Source: Phoronis australis
Taxonomy: Eukaryota > Phoronida > Phoronidae
Reading direction: 5' to 3'
Assembly: GCA_002633005.1 (NCBI GenBank)
Contig: NMRA01000241.1
Span: 173,951-237,950 of the forward strand
Length of the DNA: 64,000 nt
Shown here: positions 1-9,186 of the stretch, one piece after another
How positions within the stretch are numbered: position 1 is the stretch's first letter
Layout: every line of letters begins with the position of its first letter
Made by a program: the position numbers and the translations under genes
Notes under the pieces: generated by a model
Database searches by the model: none
What the model was told of the DNA's origin: nothing
Seen by the model: only the letters and a program-made list of their open reading frames with translations

Positions 1-121
1 TGTTGGCAATTTTATTTTTTTTTACGTTTACCTTGTAGCTTCAAAGGTCCTTTCATAAAATTGGGAAATAGGTATTTATTAGTGAAGTGATGCTAACTTT
101 CAGATGGATTTGAGGTATTTT

Positions 122-135
122 GTGCCACCTAGTGG
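122..135 (-). promoter_or_regulatory. CTCF-consensus match inside copy A
   Basis: On the + strand it reads GTGCCACCTAGTGG, the exact reverse form of the CTCF consensus. Neighbouring units carry 12/14 to 13/14 versions, for example at about 280, 412, 556, 2172, 2544, 2678 and 3086. Confidence 0.4.
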
Positions 136-768
136 CTGTTTTTACTGTTTTTGAATCTGTTTTTTGACGTCCACCCTTCTATCAAACAAACTACTCTAAG
201 GATGATTATTAAAATTGTTATGTGTGTTCCTACTATGAAGAGGATGACTGACAATTTTCCGACGACTTCAACTACTGTAGTGCCTCCTAGTGGTGGTTTT
301 GGCTGTATCTCTAAAACCCTCTGAAAGATCTTTATTAAACTTGGCAAGTGTATTAATTTGATATGAAGTTGACTATGCACGACAAAGACTTTCAGACGGA
401 TCCGTTAAAGGCTGTGCCCCATAGTGGCAATTTCATTTTTTCTGTTTCCTTCTGTTTCTCTGAGTTTCCTTGACAGATTTTTGTGAAATTTGGTACATAC
501 CTTTCTATTAAAGAAACGATGACATGTTTCTGGTTTCGAATGGATTCAACATATTTTGTGCCATCTGTTGGCCATTTTTACTGTTTTCTAGTCTGTTTTT
601 GACATCCGCCCCTCTATCAACCAAAACCACTCTAAGCATTATTTTGAAAATTGTTTCTACTGTTCGAGGATGGCTGATGCTAATTTTTTGGACGACTCGG
701 ACTACTGTGGCACCTCCTAGTGGCAGTTTTTTGTGTTTATGGCTGTATCTCCCAAACCCTCTGCAGGA

Positions 769-1191
769 TCTTTTTTGAATTTGGCAAGTGTGTTTACATG
801 AAGTTGACAACGGAGAACGATGACATTTGGATGTATCCAACTGCTGTTTTGCCCTCCCCCCAGCAGCAAATTTATTATTTTTCTTTTGTCCTCTGTATCT
901 TTTGAAACTCTTTGACAGAGTTTTATGGAATTTAATAAATAGGTTTCCATTAAACAGAAGATGACAGGTGTCTGTTTTTGGNTTTTTTGAATTTGGCAAG
1001 TGTGTTTACATGAAGTTGACAACGGAGAACGACGACATTTGGATGTATCCAACTGCTCTTTTGCCCTCCCCCAGCAGCAATTTTATTGTTTTTCTTTTGT
1101 CCTCTGTATCTTTTTAAACTCTTTGACAGAGTTTTATGGAATTTAATAAATAGGTTTCCATTAAACAGAAGATGACAGGTGTCTGTTTTTG
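769..1191. repeat. About 210 bp direct duplication around single N at 982
   Basis: The sequence 769-981 recurs at 983-1191 with a handful of substitutions and indels. The only N of this area lies exactly between the copies. It is most likely two unmerged haplotypes or contig ends rather than a real duplication. Confidence 0.75.
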
Positions 1192-3334
1192 GTTAGGTTC
1201 AACATATAGCGGCCATTGTTACTATCATGTAATTTTGCACATATGTTTCTATCAAGGAGACAATGGCGCCGTCTTATTTTTGCATGGATTTGATGTATTT
1301 TGCACCGTTTTAAAAAATTTTGAGTAGGTTTTTGACATTATCCTCTCCATCCACCAACCACTTGAAGGATCGTTGTTAAAATTTAGAGATGTGTTCCTCA
1401 TGTGAAGACCAAGGCTGATATTGATTTTTGGATGTGTTCGACTACTCTGGCACCCCCTAGAGGAAATTTAATTTTTTTGTGTCCACAGCTGTATCTTTGT
1501 ACCTTTGTACAATCTTTGTGAAATTTAGCAGATGTGTTCCTATGGAGGTTGCAACAGATGACAGCGAGTTTCAGACCAGTCCAATTACATCCTGTGATTT
1601 GTAGTGGCTCTGTGACTTCAGAGTTCCTTGTTGCTTTTTCATGAAATTTGGCAAACAAATTTCTGTTATGAAGGCAACGTCACCTTTCCTTTTTGTGATG
1701 AATTTGATTAATTATTTTTAGCTTGTTTTTGTTGTCTGCTTCTGTATCGGTCAAACTGAGCAGAGGATTATTATGAAGTGATGCGTTCCTTCTGACAAGA
1801 GCATGACTGACGTGGGTTTTAAACAGGTCCAGCTACTTTTGTACCCCCTAGTGACATTTTTTTGCATCTATGGCCACTGTATCTCCTAATCCCATTACAA
1901 AATGTCCACTTTTGGGCTTCAACCTTTCTATCTGCCAAATTGCTTGAAGGATCATTATGAACCTTGGCAGACTTGTTTCTGTTGAGGAGACTGTGGATGA
2001 CGTTGATTTTCAGACAGGTTCAACTATTTTGGTACCTCCTGGTGGTAATTTTTTGGCATCCACAGATGTATCTCTTTAAATTATTACATGATCTTTATGA
2101 AATTTGGCACTTTTGTTCCTATGGAGCCAACAACAGGTGATGATGACTTTCAGACCAATCCAACTACTATTGTGCCCCCTAGTGACAATTTTAGTTTTTT
2201 ATGTTTTCCTTTGTATCTTTGGATCTAAATGATGGATTTTATGAAATTTAGCAAACATGTTTCCATTAAAGCAATTGCGATGCCTTTCTATTTTTGGGCA
2301 TTTTAATTATTTTTCACGCCTAGTCTTTATTTGCCAAACCCCTCAGAGGGTAACTATGAAGCTTAGCAGATGTATTTTTGATGAGAAGAACATTGCTGAC
2401 ATGTCTGACTACTGTGGTGCCTCCTAATAGTGATTTTGTCATTTTTACGTCCACGCCTGTATCTGCTTAATCCTTTGCAGGGTCTTTATGAAATCTTTTC
2501 CTGTGACAACAGTTGCCCATGGCTTTTGGGTGGTGCTGACTGACTGTGACATCTAGTGGCTGTTTAAGTTTTGCTTTAAACTTACGATTTTATACAAAAT
2601 TTGCCAAACAAGTTTCTATCATGAAGACTATGCCATTTTGACCATTCCATTTTGACAAGGATTCGACGTATTCTGTGCCATCTTGTGGCCATTTTTATTA
2701 TTTTCAAGTTTATTTTCTGCCGTCTGCCTCTGTATCTGCCAAACCGCTTAGAGCATCATTAAGACAATTGGCACGTGTGTTGCTACTGACAAGAGCATGG
2801 CTTTCGTGGATTTTCAGTTGCGTCCAACCACTTTGGTATCCTCTAGTGACATTTTTCGCATCAGCGGCTGTATCTCCTTAACCCTTTGGAAGATTTTTTG
2901 GAACTATTGACTTGGCAATTGATGGATGGATTCGGCTATCGCTGTGCTTCCTAATTGCAATTTGTTTTTTCATGTTTGCCTCTATATCTTTGGAATTCTT
3001 TGACGGATTTTCATGAAATTTGGCAAATAATTTGTATTAGAAATACGACGACACCGTCTTGTTGTTGGAGGGATTCAAAGTATCCTGTGCCATCTAATGG
3101 CCATTTTTATCATACTAATAAACAGCCCTAGAAGCATGGTGTTCGCGATGCACATGCTATTTCACTGCTCCGCATTGCTCTCGATTTCTTTTATGTTATA
3201 CTTTGATGCCTATCGTGTTTTCTAAGAAATAAAAAAGATTAGTGGGTCGTCATATTCATTTCTGAGCTATTTTAGCTCAAACAGCACCACATGAGAGAGC
3301 GAAAGTTTGAAGATGAGGATTAGTCCGCTGCATT

Positions 3335-3348
3335 CCACTAGATGGCGC
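3335..3348 (+). promoter_or_regulatory. CTCF-consensus match beside copy A
   Basis: CCACTAGATGGCGC fits the 14-base consensus CCASYAGRKGGCRS at every position. It lies about 150 bases outside the right end of repeat copy A. This is a motif match only. Confidence 0.4.
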
Positions 3349-3844
3349 TTATCGTGTTGTTGGGATTGTGAAATAAGTTGGAATGGGAGCAATCTAAGAC
3401 AAGAAGTTTCTTTTAATAAATTCAAAATTGCTGTTTGAATTATTAAGTCGTACATATTGTCTACCCTCTGGTTTCCCTATTGTTTAGCATGATGTCATTA
3501 TGAAATTTGATGTCGCCATGCTATTATTTAAAAATGTCAAAATAACAAAACTCAATGCAAACACAACATTTTTCAAATTAAATAATCTGTTATTTGAAAT
3601 AAAAGTTATATTCAAATGTTACGTAAATTAATCAATCTCATACACCTATTCATTTGCTTCACGGCTTTTGGCAAACTGTGTTGAATCCCCTTAATTACCT
3701 TTTTGATGGTCTCAGTGGCACATAAAGCAATCGGATAGTCTGAGTGAAGACCACAAACTGCTCACTTTGATTAGGTTGTGAAGTAAAAGACTTTTCTGAA
3801 GTTGATACCTCCCTGCCTTATTGATTGGACTTGTTTCTTTCCAG

Positions 3845-3952
3845 CCTCCCTTTGATGGTGAAGATGAGGAGGAACTATTTAGCTCAATCACTGATCACAC
3901 TGTCTCATATCCTAAATCCCTGTCAAAAGAGGCCACCAGCATTTGTAAAGGG
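3845..3952 (+). CDS. PRKCA/PRKCB-like: PKC shared exon: kinase C-lobe, [12 protein letters not shown] segment
   Basis: The acceptor is tttctttccag ending at 3844 and the donor is gtaaga at 3953. The exon encodes 36 residues beginning [15 protein letters not shown] and ending TSICKG, the helical C-lobe segment after the activation segment. Both ends are phase 0. Known PKC alpha/beta read almost the same here. Confidence 0.95.
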
Positions 3953-6900
3953 GTAAGAGGGCTTCACATAGGTTCACTGTCCAATTGTGCTGAATGTATT
4001 GTTGTAGTTATTTGATGATAGTTTTAATCAATTTAAACGGAATTGTTTCTGAAAGAAGCTGGGAATGTTATAGTGAGTAGGAGTTAGTTTCCAATGTGCT
4101 TGTCCTTTTCTAGGCAGATTTCCATTATCTTTTGTGATTATGTCAATAAATTGTTAAAACTGAAAAGTTAATGTCCAATAGAGATATTGAATTTAATTCA
4201 ATAATATCTAATAAAAGCTGAGCTGCGATGGAAGTAGGAATAGATCCAACATGATGTATCGGAACTCTGGCTATCCCTTTGGGTACTTGGAAAGAGCGCA
4301 TTTCATAGTTATTGACCATTCAGTGACGTCAGTCTGGATTCTATCTACAATGGATCTGTTGTAGTTGTTGATAAAGAACCCTTTCAAGCGCCTTGGGTGC
4401 GGTGCGACGGGAGAGAAAGACATCAAGGAGCATTCCTTCTTCCGTAGAATCGACTGGGTCAAACTGGAGGCAAGAGAGATCCAGCCGCCGTTCAAGCCCA
4501 AGATCGTAAGCTAACCATTTTCAGCACCTCTTATTAGTTAAGTGTGAGATATCGTCGTACAGACAGTAGTGCTATGTTTCCACGTAACTGCATGTGTTTC
4601 TAACTGTTGTGATCACTTTAGATATGCACATTGTAACTGTTGTTTGTTTACTTCGCCAATCAGTATTCAGTTTCTTATTTTCTTTTTTGTTATCAGTAGT
4701 TCAGAACTTCTTCCTCTGACAATTTATGAGTATCCGATTATTAAACAAATTGACTGACTTGTGTAGTTTATGAATTAATGAAGTCTTTAATTGTAATGAA
4801 CTGTTGAGATTTGCCTTGTTGCGATTTGCCTGAAGATTTTTATTTAGGTTGAGATCCAAGATGGACAATATTGTAAAAAATGGCACAGGCTTCATGTCAG
4901 GCAATTAGAATGAAAACAAAAAGTCAAAACATTTTATAGCCTCTGAGAGCCCTTCTTCCAGAAAAAAAGGCTTACTTTTTACTAAAACCACTAACCCTTA
5001 ATAAATTAGGAATGGATTATGGACCTAACTTAAGAAGAAATGATAACTCTGCACTTTCCAGGCCACGATGTGTACATAAAATGACCCACCACAGGTTGAA
5101 CTTGTCACTTATTGGTGCATTAAGTGGTCCAAGTGACAAAATATGGGTCATAGCAGCGATTTGCAAATACTAATCAGTTCCTTGACTCTAGCTTTCATAA
5201 AACTTGTCACTCTGACAGTTACAAATTAACATTTAAGATCCAAAACTATTCACTGTCTTTTTCTATATTTTTCACAGCTTAATTACTACTTGGGCATTTT
5301 TTCGGCATGAATCTTAGTCTTGTATAGCATGTATCAAACTTTGAATTGATGGCAATGCAGAGTTCTTGTCCACTCTACAGAAGTTGGTGTCTTAAACTCG
5401 GGCTAGTATGCCTTTGCTGCAAAGTTCGCTCAGTGGATGTGTATTCTATTGCATGGCGTCTGCACTGTTGGTAATGGTTGCCGTGTCATGCGCTACGGGT
5501 GATGTTATTGTTGTTGTCCAGTGATACAATTACATGCAATACAGCCTGAGAAAGCACTGAAGTTTTTCGTGTGACAGAACTTCTCATCATAAGCATTTTT
5601 GAATTACTATTTTTCAATATATACTGTAGTGGTGGCAATTTGACGCACTTCATATGAACGTGCATGAATCAAAGCCATCTTGTTTGGCAACACTGAAGTC
5701 TGGCTCTGTGCTGTCACAGTGCCAGAAATGTACCAAAACTTAGCATGCTTCGTGAAAGACACCAAGCCTCTGTTGTGGACACTGCTTGCTCTCTCATTGT
5801 ACACACCGGTTATGCCGAGTCGCTCTTAAATGTGTCACGTGTCTCTTTTCCACCACACCAGATGGATGCGCGCAAGGGCGAAAACTTCGACAAAGTCTTC
5901 ACGCGTCAGAACGTCGATCTGACTCCTCACGACCCGATGGTATTACTAAGCCTGTGCCAGGACGAGTTTAACGGCTTCACTTATGTCAACCCCTATTTCG
6001 CTGTCAGTTCATGATCTCTAGTACCCTGTAGTATGTATTCATTTCTTTCTTATTTGTTTCTTACTTTCTGGTCCCAACTTGTGCAGAGGAATGCAGAGAG
6101 GGGTTGTCCTACCCCGAGCACTTAGATTTGCTTGGCCTTCACCATTGCACTCCTACCCAAATGTCTCCCGTGTTGTCCCTGAAATGCTTTAAAATATCAC
6201 GCAACACAGATTTGGAATTGATAAGTTAAGATGAAATTGTTTACAGCAACATTCTCACTCCGATTCTCGCGCGCGTTTTGTACTTATTAAGGGAAGTTCA
6301 ATACTTGTCAGAAATGTTGGCATGAACAGTTCATTGTTATATTCACAAGACTGTGGTAACTGAAGTTTAACTAACACCTAGTTTTGTTTTCAACATTGGT
6401 ATATGGATGTACCTGCTACAAATATAATTGCATTTGTTCAAAAATCAAACTCAAAGTTTAATCTCAGCTAATAATCCCCCTTAGCCTTCCCAGTGTCATA
6501 CCTCTGCATGAGTAGGGGTTAGTGGTGATGTCTGTCAATTGCTGCTAGGTTTTAGTGGTAGCTTGTATTAGTCAATGTTTGCTGTTATCTAGCTAGAAGG
6601 TATAGAGTTGTTAGCCTCGCCATTATTGCCTGTGTGGGAGTCAGGGTCACTGCCTTGTAATGATCGCAAAACTAAACCATGTGTTACTTATTGATGGATT
6701 ATGTATGACTAAGTAAATTTCTGAAAGTCTGCCAAAATTCCTCCCTTCTCTATGAAAACTACTTCCCTAAGGTTTTGGTTCTCATCTCGTAATAGAGGAT
6801 TTCCACTAGAATTTCAGGAAAAGGTGTATGCAGGCCATCAGCCAGGGTATGTTTTCTACTGTCTAGAAAATGGCTGATTATTGATGATCCTTTATTGCTT

Positions 6901-8926
6901 GTGATGTTTTTTATAATTTATGCCCGACTGACATTCAATAGAATTCTATGAACATTTATTTAGCAAACCTCAAACTGGAAGGTTGATAGAATTTCCCCTG
7001 GGTAAGGTCCAACAAATATCTCAGAACTTCTGATGTGGTATGGAAGGTTGTTGATAAAATGAATGATAACTTAATCAGCCAAATTAGCCATCATTGTATC
7101 ATTTAAAGCTGCATTCCACCCTGTTTAAATCGCTAAATGTCAACAGTCTCCTACTCTCAGTCTCATATTATACCTTACCAGTTTAAGTGGCAGGCAATGT
7201 GTACTTGCACCATTTTCAAATTTGAAATTTTAGATTTCGCTAACCCCAATAAACTCTGGATGTTTTTCTTGAATCGCTGATGTTTTGATGCTCTTGTTGG
7301 TAATGGAAAAAGAATATTATCATAGTAAAGAATGTGGTGAGACCCATTTTATGAGAGTAAAAGGACTAATTCTATTTTCATTTCAGCTAAACAGGTCGAA
7401 AGGAGCTTTAAGTCAAGTTGTGAAATAAAATAAAAAGTACCTTTTCCATTTTTGCTTATGTTACATTTGATCCAACCCTATAGGCCTCAACGTTTGCTAT
7501 CAGTCTGCAAGGTTTTGGCCTTGATATCAGTCTGCAAGGTTTTGGCCTTGATATCAGTCTGCAAGGTTTTGGCCTTGATATCAGTCTGCAAGGTTTTGGC
7601 CTTGATATCAGTCTGCAAGGTTTTGGCCTTGATATCCTTTAACGTACCTCTACTACATAGTCTTCTAAGTATTGTTTGTCAGTTCCAATGGCTCAGACTT
7701 GCACCTGCATCGGGGGACATGCCGTCTCTCTTGACAACTGAAGAATAGTCAAATTTATGACTTCCAAGACTTCCAATATACCTTTCTGTGTGTTATATGG
7801 GTATTTTGTGCACTTTTGGGGTGTTTTTGGACTTTGGGGTGAAATTACAGCATTTTCCTGTTGTAAATAGGTGATACCACTGATGAGTATTTTATGCCCA
7901 GTTGATTTTCTTTGAATCTTACATTATTAAAAGATGAATTGACATTATCATATACAAATTCTTTAACATTTTTTCTATAGGAACGTCCTTCCAGTAAACA
8001 CAAACCAGCTTGTCTTTGGGATTTTCCAGACATATAAATTGCTTTTAGCAAAAGGATCCCAGTGTGAATGTGGTCCGAGTGGGACTGGTTTTTAGCCTTT
8101 AAACTAGTTGATGCTTTCAGACACTGTGGCATTATGAAATAAATTTTTGTAAAGCATGAATTGGTAAGTGCCAGGCTGGTGTTTGCATGCCCTGCTCTTG
8201 GTAAACTGAACATTGGGATGAACAGCTGTGAACAAATTATCATGTGTCTACAATCATTACTTGGCCAAATGAAATTCACCATCACCACCATCATCCTCAC
8301 CATCATCCTCACCATAATAATCATCATTCTCATCATCACCATTATCCTCACCATCCCCATCACCATCATCACCACCATCACCATCACCACCACTACTATC
8401 ATCACCATCTTGGTAATTTTTCCTGAACCAAATGCTGCTCTCTTGAGTTCTTTTAGTTTTTGGTTTTAATTTGAACAAAATCACGCTAAGCCTACTGCAG
8501 TTCTTAGAGGTTATGCAAGAAATCATTCACAGTAGCTGCTGTGAACTGAATAGGCAGGCAGTGATAACTAATGATCTGATTTCTTTCAGGCTGATCATCA
8601 CTAAGATGATGAGCAATTTCATGACTCTTAAAAGCCATGAGAAGTGGGTGTGTTGTTCGTGTGTTTTTATTGTTACCAATTTTTTTCAGAGTCACTTGGG
8701 AATGGCTCTATTTTTTGTGAATGTCATAATTGCGTGTTACGTTATTTGTGAGCCTTTCTTGTTGTGTTTTCAGAAAAATAGTCGTGACGTGAGCAACTTT
8801 GATCACGTTTTCACTCACGAGCCAATACAGCTCACTCCCACAGACAAGCTATTCATTATGAACATCAACCAGTCTGAATTTAATGGATTCTCCTTCGTTA
8901 ATCCGGAATTCGTTGTCAAGGTCTGA
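3845..8926 (+). CDS. PRKCA/PRKCB-like: Conventional protein kinase C, 3' end of gene with two alternative last exons (partial)
   Basis: This is the 3' end of a classical (calcium and diacylglycerol dependent) protein kinase C, a Ser/Thr kinase of the AGC group acting at membranes downstream of phospholipase C. Two shared exons (3845-3952 and 4365-4505) encode the end of the kinase C-lobe, with [36 protein letters not shown] and [10 protein letters not shown], all PKC signatures. The reading frame then enters one of two last exons, 5862-6014 or 8774-8926. Both begin in phase 0 and both encode a complete V5 tail with NFD, turn and hydrophobic motifs and a stop. Every internal boundary has GT/AG sites and phase 0. 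C1, C2 and the N-lobe lie to the left of the window. The blocks resemble vertebrate alpha and beta PKC far more than novel or atypical PKCs. The neighbouring BAHCC1-like gene is convergent. Confidence 0.95.
4365..4505 (+). CDS. PRKCA/PRKCB-like: PKC shared exon: end of kinase domain (KRLGCG...[10 protein letters not shown])
   Basis: The acceptor is a fairly weak ctgttgtag ending at 4364 and the donor is gtaagc at 4506. The 47 encoded residues begin [13 protein letters not shown], continue with the HSFFRRIDW motif and close with IQPPFKPKI, the junction to the V5 tail. Phase 0 at both ends means either last exon can be joined. Confidence 0.95.
5862..6014 (+). CDS. PRKCA/PRKCB-like: PKC alternative last exon A (beta-II/alpha-like V5 tail)
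   Basis: The acceptor tcttttccaccacaccag ends at 5861. The 50 residues contain [10 protein letters not shown] (NFD motif), DLTPHDP (turn motif, Thr phospho-acceptor) and the hydrophobic motif [11 protein letters not shown], then AVSS and a TGA stop. The tyrosine after the phospho-site and VNP-x-F resemble the beta-II and alpha tails (FSYVNPQF). The middle ([10 protein letters not shown]) has drifted from the usual VIANIDQS. The intact frame and acceptor argue for a working exon. Use of the exon is inferred, not shown. Confidence 0.9.
   Translation: MDARKGENFDKVFTRQNVDLTPHDPMVLLSLCQDEFNGFTYVNPYFAVSS
7248..7253 (+). terminator. Candidate poly(A) signal for PKC isoform A
   Basis: AATAAA lies about 1.2 kb after the exon A stop. 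A further AATAAA-containing run is at 7424-7429. Either could end the short isoform transcript. This rests on motif only. Confidence 0.3.
7498..7632 (+). repeat. 27 bp minisatellite, five identical copies
   Basis: The unit TATCAGTCTGCAAGGTTTTG plus GCCTTGA is repeated five times without change, between the two alternative last exons of PKC. Since 27 is a multiple of three it stays open in one frame, but nothing suggests it is translated. Confidence 0.97.
8276..8405 (+). repeat. (CAT/CAC)n microsatellite
   Basis: An imperfect ATC/ACC trinucleotide tract lies about 370 bases before PKC last exon B. It creates spurious His-rich or Ile-rich frames on + and Asp/Met-rich frames on -. Confidence 0.95.
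8774..8926 (+). CDS. PRKCA/PRKCB-like: PKC alternative last exon B (beta-I-like V5 tail)
   Basis: The acceptor tgttgtgttttcag ends at 8773. The 50 residues contain SNFDHVFTH, the turn motif [16 protein letters not shown] and the hydrophobic motif [11 protein letters not shown], then VVKV and TGA. The FSFVN-x-EF form resembles the beta-I tail. It has exactly the same length as exon A and the same entry phase, as expected of a duplicated exon. A poly(A) signal follows 255 bases downstream. Confidence 0.93.
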   Translation, partial: KNSRDVSNFDHVFTHEPIQLTPTDKLFIMNINQSEFNGFSFVNPEFVVKV

Positions 8927-9180
8927 TTTGTTTGGGCCTGCAGTTGTTACACGAGAGTGGGTAAATACTACAACCTTTTTAGTGTGCACTGAAGCTCAAT
9001 TATATTTGAATTGTGCATTATATTGGTGTTATTCTTAGCATGCACAAGAACTTTAAATGCATGTTGGTCACTGGTTTCGCATTTTGAAATCACTCGAGTC
9101 AAATTTTTAACTGTATTTGTATTGTGTATAAATTTTAGTTACTGGCAAACTTTTTTGTCTGGAAAATATGTGTCCATCTC

Positions 9181-9186
9181 AATAAA
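9181..9186 (+). terminator. Candidate poly(A) signal for PKC isoform B
   Basis: AATAAA occurs 255 bases after the exon B stop in AT-rich sequence and is followed by T-rich stretches. It is the nearest canonical signal after that stop. Confidence 0.5.

Larger units (their letters stand above)
1..3186 (-). mobile_element. Hairpin-ended tandem-unit element, copy A (left end outside window)
   Basis: The stretch is built of about 20 diverged units of roughly 130-165 bases, each with a CTAGTGGC-like block, a TGTATCT(n)AA(n)CC block and an ATTTGGCAA block. Units follow a three-class order, giving a period near 440. In + orientation this is the reverse of copies B and C. The right end at about 3152-3186 has a degenerate form (ATTTCACTGCTCCGCATTG) of the stem-loop end seen at 28035-28049 and 36160-36174. 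It lies in an upstream PKC intron. No coding capacity is convincing; the short frames here come from the repeat. Confidence 0.7.

Noticed and set aside
508-1052. A 163-codon frame on the - strand
   Set aside because: It comes from the tandem-unit repeat and crosses the N at 982.
7498-7632. Regular repeats as a CRISPR array
   Set aside because: Units are contiguous with no spacers, and the DNA is animal nuclear.
8161-8526. His-rich, Ile-rich and Asp/Met-rich frames
   Set aside because: They are translations of the CAT/CAC microsatellite.
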